From positions 1 to 10,484 of the forward strand of contig QMSS01000044.1 in assembly GCA_003649715.1 (NCBI GenBank): a stretch of 10,484 nucleotides of DNA. Reading direction: 5' to 3'. Source of the stretch: Thermoplasmata archaeon. GTDB lineage: Archaea > Thermoplasmatota > E2 > DHVEG-1. The notes below the pieces were generated by a model that had not been told where the DNA came from, did not search any database, and was given only the letters and a program-made list of their open reading frames with translations. Below are positions 5,788 through 10,484 of this stretch, piece after piece. Position 1 is the stretch's first letter. Each line of letters opens with the position of its first letter. A program made the position numbers and the translations under genes.

Positions 5788-7122
5788 CTATTGAAGGTAC
5801 AACTTTGTTTCATCTCTCATAGCCCCTCTTTTCTCTGCTAAATCCAAAAGCAGCTGCTCCATCAGCATAGCAGCATGTTTTTTACATTCACCACACACTC
5901 TATCTCCACTCCTACACAAACGGTATATTTTTTCCAACTCTTTATCATCCTCTATCAGATGATACAAAAATAACTCATACACCATGCATTTCTCAGGTTT
6001 TCCTCCCTTCTTCTTTTGCTCCTCCAGACTAACCCCACCACCTGTTTTTGCATTCATTATCTTTTTCCTTGCCTCCTCTGGAGAATCTGTAAGAAATATA
6101 GCACCACCAGGATTAGATGACGACATTTTTTCACCATCTAATCCTGTTATAAACCTATGGAAGGTTGCTGATGGCTGCAGAAAACCATAGCCGCCAAACT
6201 TTTTTTCTGTCTTAGCAAGCAACTCGTTGATTCTTGGTATATCCATCTTCTCTGCATCATCTATATAAATCGCCTTATAGTCTGTGATACGCCTTAGTTT
6301 TTCAAATCCAGCTAAACTCAGCTCTTTTTCTGCATCATCCAACAGCTTCTTTACATCTCTATCCGTCTTAACAAAAACCCCTATCTTGTTATCTCTTGTG
6401 AGAATTGTACTATACAGCCTATGAGCCTGCGCTATGTCTCTACTCAAACGTATATGCGGATCTTGATCTACACCCACAGGAACCAACGTGGGTCTAATCC
6501 CTCCGTATTTTTCCAACTGAACATGCAGTATATCACCGGTCTGTATCAATGGTGAGAAAATATGTGTCATATTAGTTGATCCATCAAAACCATATGTAGC
6601 CACCATCTGCGACCAATTCACCTTTTTTCCAAGAATATACGCCAGATCCTTTACATCCTGATTCTCCGACTGGAAATATATATGACATCTCTCTGGTTTC
6701 AATCCTAATGCAATGTAGTTTGGAATGTATTCATTCAATGCAAACTCTCTTGTCTCCTCCAATGAGTATCCTCGTGTCGCAAATGCCTCAATATCTGCTA
6801 CTGCAATAAAAACATCTGCACCAATACTCTGATAATATATAACTTCATCTATCACCATCTTATGACCAAGATGCATTCTACCAGATGGCATAAGACCAGT
6901 CAAAATAGCCCATGATTTTCCACTGAGAACAGCATCCCGTATTATCTCAAAATCTCTGTGACCAAAAACCACGCCCCTGCGGAGAAGACGATGAGGACTG
7001 GGTAGATCCCGCCATAGACTCTCATCAAACTCCTGTATACCAAATTCATCACGAAGCCGCGTATAGTCCTGATACATAGTTGAACTCCAAGGATCTATAT
7101 ATTTTTTCATAGACTTTCCCAT
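5788..7122 (-). CDS. trpS: Tryptophanyl-tRNA synthetase (class I, archaeal/eukaryotic type)
   Basis: TrpRS charges tRNA-Trp with tryptophan in the cytoplasm. The 444 residues carry IDPWS (9-13), typical of the archaeal/eukaryotic branch, and the HIGH-like class I motif PSGRMHLGH (79-87). Also present are GGIRPTLVPVGVDQDPHIRL (207-226), which distinguishes TrpRS from TyrRS, and LQPSATFHRF (315-324). KMSSS (332-336) binds the ATP phosphates. The C-terminal domain has Cys403, Cys410 and Cys413 (CRSGDRVCGEC), a common archaeal TrpRS feature that may bind metal. The first in-frame ATG after a stop is at 7122; ATG 7110 (Met5, MKKYIDPW) is an alternative. Neither has a good SD nearby, but a short upstream ORF with an SD overlaps both. 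It lies downstream of the large surface-protein gene on the same strand, across a hairpin terminator. Confidence 0.96.
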   Translation of the reverse strand: MGKSMKKYIDPWSSTMYQDYTRLRDEFGIQEFDESLWRDLPSPHRLLRRGVVFGHRDFEIIRDAVLSGKSWAILTGLMPSGRMHLGHKMVIDEVIYYQSIGADVFIAVADIEAFATRGYSLEETREFALNEYIPNYIALGLKPERCHIYFQSENQDVKDLAYILGKKVNWSQMVATYGFDGSTNMTHIFSPLIQTGDILHVQLEKYGGIRPTLVPVGVDQDPHIRLSRDIAQAHRLYSTILTRDNKIGVFVKTDRDVKKLLDDAEKELSLAGFEKLRRITDYKAIYIDDAEKMDIPRINELLAKTEKKFGGYGFLQPSATFHRFITGLDGEKMSSSNPGGAIFLTDSPEEARKKIMNAKTGGGVSLEEQKKKGGKPEKCMVYELFLYHLIEDDKELEKIYRLCRSGDRVCGECKKHAAMLMEQLLLDLAEKRGAMRDETKLYLQ

Positions 7123-7142
7123 ATCAGCAAAACAGACAACAT
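7107..7142 (-). promoter_or_regulatory. Possible 11-codon leader ORF overlapping the trpS start
   Basis: On the minus strand an ATG at 7142 opens MLSVLLIWESL and stops with TGA at 7107-7109. That TGA shares bases with the second trpS ATG (ATGA at 7107-7110). A GGGGAT run at 7155-7160, within GAGGGGAT, lies 12 nt upstream and is the only SD-like element near the trpS start. Ribosomes could load there and reach trpS by coupling. The leader has one Trp codon (7119-7121), just where trpS initiation from ATG 7122 begins. This may be chance, as very short ORFs are common. Confidence 0.22.
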
Positions 7143-7201
7143 TTCAAAAAACTTATCCCCTCGACTAAACCTCAATCTAAATTAATTTGATAAATTTGAT
7201 A

Positions 7202-7210
7202 CTATAAAAA
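7202..7210 (-). promoter_or_regulatory. Candidate TATA box for trpS
   Basis: TTTTTATAG on the minus strand would start transcription near 7180. The resulting leader of about 58 nt before trpS ATG 7122 includes GAGGGGAT and the short leader ORF. The flanks are uniformly A/T-rich, so other boxes, such as the AATTTATC-like sequence near 7190, remain possible. Confidence 0.3.
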
Positions 7211-7271
7211 TTCTTGGTAATCATCCAAAAATTTAGCATCCAACTTAGTTTAGAAAAAAATAGGATGGAAT

Positions 7272-7306
7272 AAAAAGATAATTTTTCTTCCGCAAATTAT
7301 CTTTTT
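7272..7306. terminator. Perfect 13-bp hairpin terminator at the surface-protein stop
   Basis: AAAAAGATAATTT (7272-7284) and AAATTATCTTTTT (7294-7306) are exact reverse complements with a 9-nt loop. On the minus strand the hairpin begins at the last base of the TAA stop (7306-7308) of the surface-protein gene and ends in five T, followed by ATT. It therefore looks like an intrinsic terminator separating that gene from trpS. It is symmetric enough to act in both directions, but no plus-strand gene ends here. Confidence 0.7.
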
Positions 7307-10300
7307 TATCTTCTCCGTCTTATCAGAACACTGGCTACTAATGCTGCTATTATGATAACGATTATGATTATTATCCATAGGTATTGTTCCCAGATGGATT
7401 GTATTTTTTCATGAGGATGCTGTTTTGCACCAAACGGTGTGTGCCCACTGATGTTAAAGTCAGTGTATACATCATATCTAAGTGGTTGTACATCTTCTAC
7501 AGTCCAATGATTTTTACTACTATATTTTGTGCTAGGAGACCATATTCGGAGATTAGGGTCACCGAATAATACGACATTTTCCATTATATCCCACCACCAT
7601 TGTGGTTCAGGATCATTTACATATAGAATACCGACCTTACTTACTCCTTCTTTGTAGATTTCTCCAATGGTTTGACCTAAAGCAATTCCTCTTGGAAACT
7701 CATCTTGCCAGACAGAGGAGTACCATGATGTGGGCCACGGATCCATTATCTGAAATACAGATCCATGTCTCACGAGCGTTAGATGAAGATATTTTCCAGC
7801 AGGAAGACATGCGACGCTGCTCACTCCAACTGAATGAATATTATCTAATGCATCATCAATTTGTATGCCATTGTACCAGGATGTTCCAAATCGTCCAAGT
7901 AGAACAGTAATTATTACCCCATCATAGTAGTCGTCAGTATCTTTGAGCCATTCCGGAGCAAAAAATCTTATAAGTGGCAGATTTGCAATTTTGCTAACAA
8001 GGTCCAGGTATGGTTTTTTTGCCCATGCCCAGTCCAATGCGGTTATAAGAAAACGCAATCCCCGGGGGTTAGGATTTCCAAATAATGCTGGAAGTACACC
8101 ATGTATTTCAGAAGTCATTGTATCTGGCTCTGCTGTTGATCCCATCAACCATTCATACGCTCTCCATGGATTTGTTTCTTTGTTGTAACCTGCAAGAGGT
8201 ATAGGAGGATATCCCTGAGGGTTTTTCTTTGCTACATCCCAAAACATTAGCAGACCACCATTGAATGGCCCACCATGAGTGTTCACCATCCACAGTAGCA
8301 CTCCCTTGTTGAGATTGTACATATTCGCATCAAAATTGGTTGAAAAAACTGTATTGTATCCTGCTTTTTTAAGATAAAAAGGCTGTACTTCTGAACAACT
8401 CAAGTCAGGTACAAATGCACCCTTTTCTCCATTGATTTTTTCCATTACTCCTTCATCTATTGGATTCATCGATATTGATTCCCCAGGTATTTTTCCATCA
8501 GCGGTTATGTACTTGAATCCCCAATATTTACTTGCTCTTTCGTTAAAACGATGTTCATAGCATATCAACGTATCTAGTACAGGATATTTTAAAAGTTCTT
8601 TCTGTGACGGTCTATCAATTTTTAACCCTAGCTTTCCCCAGAATGGAAAACGTCTATGGCTTTTACTCCCATTAATAAGTTCTACACCATTGACGCTAGT
8701 TGCTGCAGGGTTTTGAAATATTAAAGCTGGATAAAATATGTTCCGTGTTATCCAGTATGAAATGTCTACTGGTGATCCAAAAAATCTACCTGGCATGGCT
8801 TTACCTACAAATGCTCTATCCCATGAAAATCCTAGTTCATACTGACCTGCGATTGTTATTATAGTCTCAGCTCCATTTTGATCAAAACCGTATTTATCTA
8901 GGAAATTATATACACGTTTGGCTGTTAGATACATACTAGCTACAGATGGGTCTGTGAGTCCATTGGAATGTTTTCTCCAAAACTCTGTATGCCATACAGC
9001 TGCAGAGGAGAGTTCTGGATGATTATCAATAAGCAAAACTGGGCTGCCATGATGAGCAGCTATGTAAGCAGCGGGTCCTATGAATAATGCATTAGGTGTT
9101 TCCTCCCCAGGTTTCAGGACCCCAACTTGCCATTTGTCCCATGGATTAATGGTTGAAAAAATAATATCATTTTTAGATGTTTTCTTCATGATTACATCAT
9201 AAATTTTTTGATAATCTTCATAGTACTCTTTGATACTGGCAATTTTTCTCAGTTTGTCTTTTGTTTCAATAGACATGTGCTTCCCAAGATCTACTACATA
9301 AATTTTTTTGACACCGAGTTTCTGCAATGCATCAATCGTTGAACTAGGAAGTTTTGAGGGTGACACATAGAGAAGAGGTGAATTTAAAATAGATGCAAGA
9401 ATTGCTCCCTCAGTTGCAGATGCTAGTAAATCACCTTGAGTTCTGGAGAAGTTCTGGTCCCATGAGTATTCTATCTTGAAGTTGAATGGTTCACCTGGGG
9501 TTTTTTCTGTAGTAAACACGCATATTCTATATTTTTCACCTTGTGGGCATTCTCCCAATCCACTCAAATGTATTTCTGTTGGGTCTACATTTTTTTTGTC
9601 CAATGAGGAGAATATTTCTTCTCCGCTTGGTCCTATTATGGAAAAACCAAGTTGAACATTTGGGTTATCCCATGAAAGTTTAAATTTTACATTCCTGCAT
9701 CCGAAGGGTGGTATATCTGGTATTTCTAGTTGTGTACCTGGATACATTTCTATATCAATTTTGTAATTTACTTCTTTGAGATTCCTAAGTACATCGATCA
9801 GTTTTCCATATCTGCCAAATTCTATTATTCCTCTGAGGAGGCTGCGTTTCTTTTGTGGTTCTAAGTTAAGATCCATGGATTTACTGTTTTTAGAAAAATA
9901 TTTTATAAAAGGGTTTTTGGTCGGTGTATCAGTTAATCCAACTCTCCATTTACCACTTTTATATACATAGGATGATGTTTTATCTGTATCCATACCTTCT
10001 TGTGCGTTCCATCCCTCAGTTGCTTGTACCTGCATCCAATTTCCGTCATAATAGCAGTATAGCTGTATATCTCTGTCACCTGGGGGTATAGTCATTCTTA
10101 CAGCGCTTTCAAACCCGGGTATTGGGGGGTTAATATTTAGATAAAAAGATGGGTACCAACATCTGGCTTTTATGAATTTATATCCCTCTGGTACTACAAA
10201 CTCTTTGTATTGTGGGTTGATTTTATTTGTTTTAACTATTCTAAAACTTTCAATTTTAACATCTAGATTTGCTGGGAATTTCCCTGATATCACCCTCTGA

Positions 10301-10484
10301 GTGTGGTTCTCTGGTTTTTCAAATTCTTTTTGTATAACAGCTATAACAGCATTGTCCGAATATTCCCAGTCATTGAGAGCTATTTTACTCGCAATCTGAT
10401 AGGGATCATCTCCTTCTACTATGGTGTATTCTTTTGCTTTCCATTCATGTGGTATACTGTTTTTTGGAACATTTATGAGCGTCA
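7306..10484 (-). CDS. Large C-terminally anchored surface protein, gingipain (C25)-like; 5' partial
   Basis: The frame is open from the TAA at 7306-7308 to the right edge, giving 1058 residues with the N-terminus missing. GTG 10293 is just an internal codon, since the frame continues upstream without a stop (first complete codon 10480-10482 = residue 1). The C-terminus has one hydrophobic helix (about 1037-1054, Ile-rich) and then RRRR, a stop-transfer signal placing almost all of the protein outside the cell. Residues about 270-340 look beta-rich (QLGFSIIGPSGEEIFSS). Residues about 353-403 (LLYVSPSKLPSSTIDAL, LGVKKIYVVDLG) resemble cell-wall-binding repeat 2 domains, and about 439-487 may be a second copy. 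The end recalls C25 peptidases: NTHGG with candidate catalytic His736, SSVACLPAG with candidate Cys892, ALGQTIGEIYKEGV, and LFGDPNLR (972-979) near the domain end. His and Cys are 156 residues apart, far more than in gingipains, so catalysis is unproven. It could instead be a non-enzymatic surface protein. Confidence 0.7.
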   Translation of the reverse strand, partial: TLINVPKNSIPHEWKAKEYTIVEGDDPYQIASKIALNDWEYSDNAVIAVIQKEFEKPENHTQRVISGKFPANLDVKIESFRIVKTNKINPQYKEFVVPEGYKFIKARCWYPSFYLNINPPIPGFESAVRMTIPPGDRDIQLYCYYDGNWMQVQATEGWNAQEGMDTDKTSSYVYKSGKWRVGLTDTPTKNPFIKYFSKNSKSMDLNLEPQKKRSLLRGIIEFGRYGKLIDVLRNLKEVNYKIDIEMYPGTQLEIPDIPPFGCRNVKFKLSWDNPNVQLGFSIIGPSGEEIFSSLDKKNVDPTEIHLSGLGECPQGEKYRICVFTTEKTPGEPFNFKIEYSWDQNFSRTQGDLLASATEGAILASILNSPLLYVSPSKLPSSTIDALQKLGVKKIYVVDLGKHMSIETKDKLRKIASIKEYYEDYQKIYDVIMKKTSKNDIIFSTINPWDKWQVGVLKPGEETPNALFIGPAAYIAAHHGSPVLLIDNHPELSSAAVWHTEFWRKHSNGLTDPSVASMYLTAKRVYNFLDKYGFDQNGAETIITIAGQYELGFSWDRAFVGKAMPGRFFGSPVDISYWITRNIFYPALIFQNPAATSVNGVELINGSKSHRRFPFWGKLGLKIDRPSQKELLKYPVLDTLICYEHRFNERASKYWGFKYITADGKIPGESISMNPIDEGVMEKINGEKGAFVPDLSCSEVQPFYLKKAGYNTVFSTNFDANMYNLNKGVLLWMVNTHGGPFNGGLLMFWDVAKKNPQGYPPIPLAGYNKETNPWRAYEWLMGSTAEPDTMTSEIHGVLPALFGNPNPRGLRFLITALDWAWAKKPYLDLVSKIANLPLIRFFAPEWLKDTDDYYDGVIITVLLGRFGTSWYNGIQIDDALDNIHSVGVSSVACLPAGKYLHLTLVRHGSVFQIMDPWPTSWYSSVWQDEFPRGIALGQTIGEIYKEGVSKVGILYVNDPEPQWWWDIMENVVLFGDPNLRIWSPSTKYSSKNHWTVEDVQPLRYDVYTDFNISGHTPFGAKQHPHEKIQSIWEQYLWIIIIIVIIIAALVASVLIRRRR

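Noticed and set aside
10291..10293. GTG as the start of the large surface protein
   Set aside because: The frame stays open for another 63 codons to the window edge, with sensible sequence and no signal peptide after the GTG, so the gene is 5'-partial.

Overview
The window looks like a stretch of an A+T-rich euryarchaeal chromosome. The evidence is a group II chaperonin (thermosome) with an archaeal Gly-rich tail, an archaeal/eukaryotic-type tryptophanyl-tRNA synthetase, TATA-box promoters, T-tract terminators and strong archaeal Shine-Dalgarno (SD) sequences. A bacterial-type GrpE/DnaK pair beside the thermosome argues against a hyperthermophile, since those archaea generally lack Hsp70. The large membrane-anchored surface protein with gingipain-like features recalls peptidase-rich Thermoplasmata-related sediment archaea (for example Marine Benthic Group D). 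That placement is inference only.

Layout. Positions 1-320 are non-coding apart from a possible upstream gene end, and hold the thermosome promoter plus a hairpin next to the ribosome binding site. A plus-strand protein-folding cluster follows: thermosome (321-1979), an A/T hairpin and T-tract terminator, grpE (2101-2637) and dnaK (2697-4568). No dnaJ follows. A minus-strand UspA-family gene (4580-5023) converges on dnaK with an 11-bp gap. An unrecognised 174-residue plus-strand gene (5218-5742) comes next and may be leaderless. Two minus-strand genes fill the rest: trpS (5788-7122), and a very large surface protein whose stop is at 7306 and whose 5' end lies beyond the right edge. They are separated by 183 bp that contains a perfect 13-bp hairpin.

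Function. GrpE and DnaK would form the front end of folding (nucleotide exchange and Hsp70 binding). The thermosome provides ATP-driven encapsulated folding, and the UspA-like protein fits a general stress theme. TrpRS is housekeeping; a very short possible leader ORF with one Trp codon overlaps its start. The surface protein is a C-terminally anchored exoprotein, possibly a clan-CD (C25-like) cysteine peptidase.

The most unusual signals are: a block around 3200-5200 whose plus strand is strongly A+C-rich whichever strand is coding; the chaperone cluster without dnaJ; the palindrome at the predicted thermosome transcription start; and the surface protein's domain combination.
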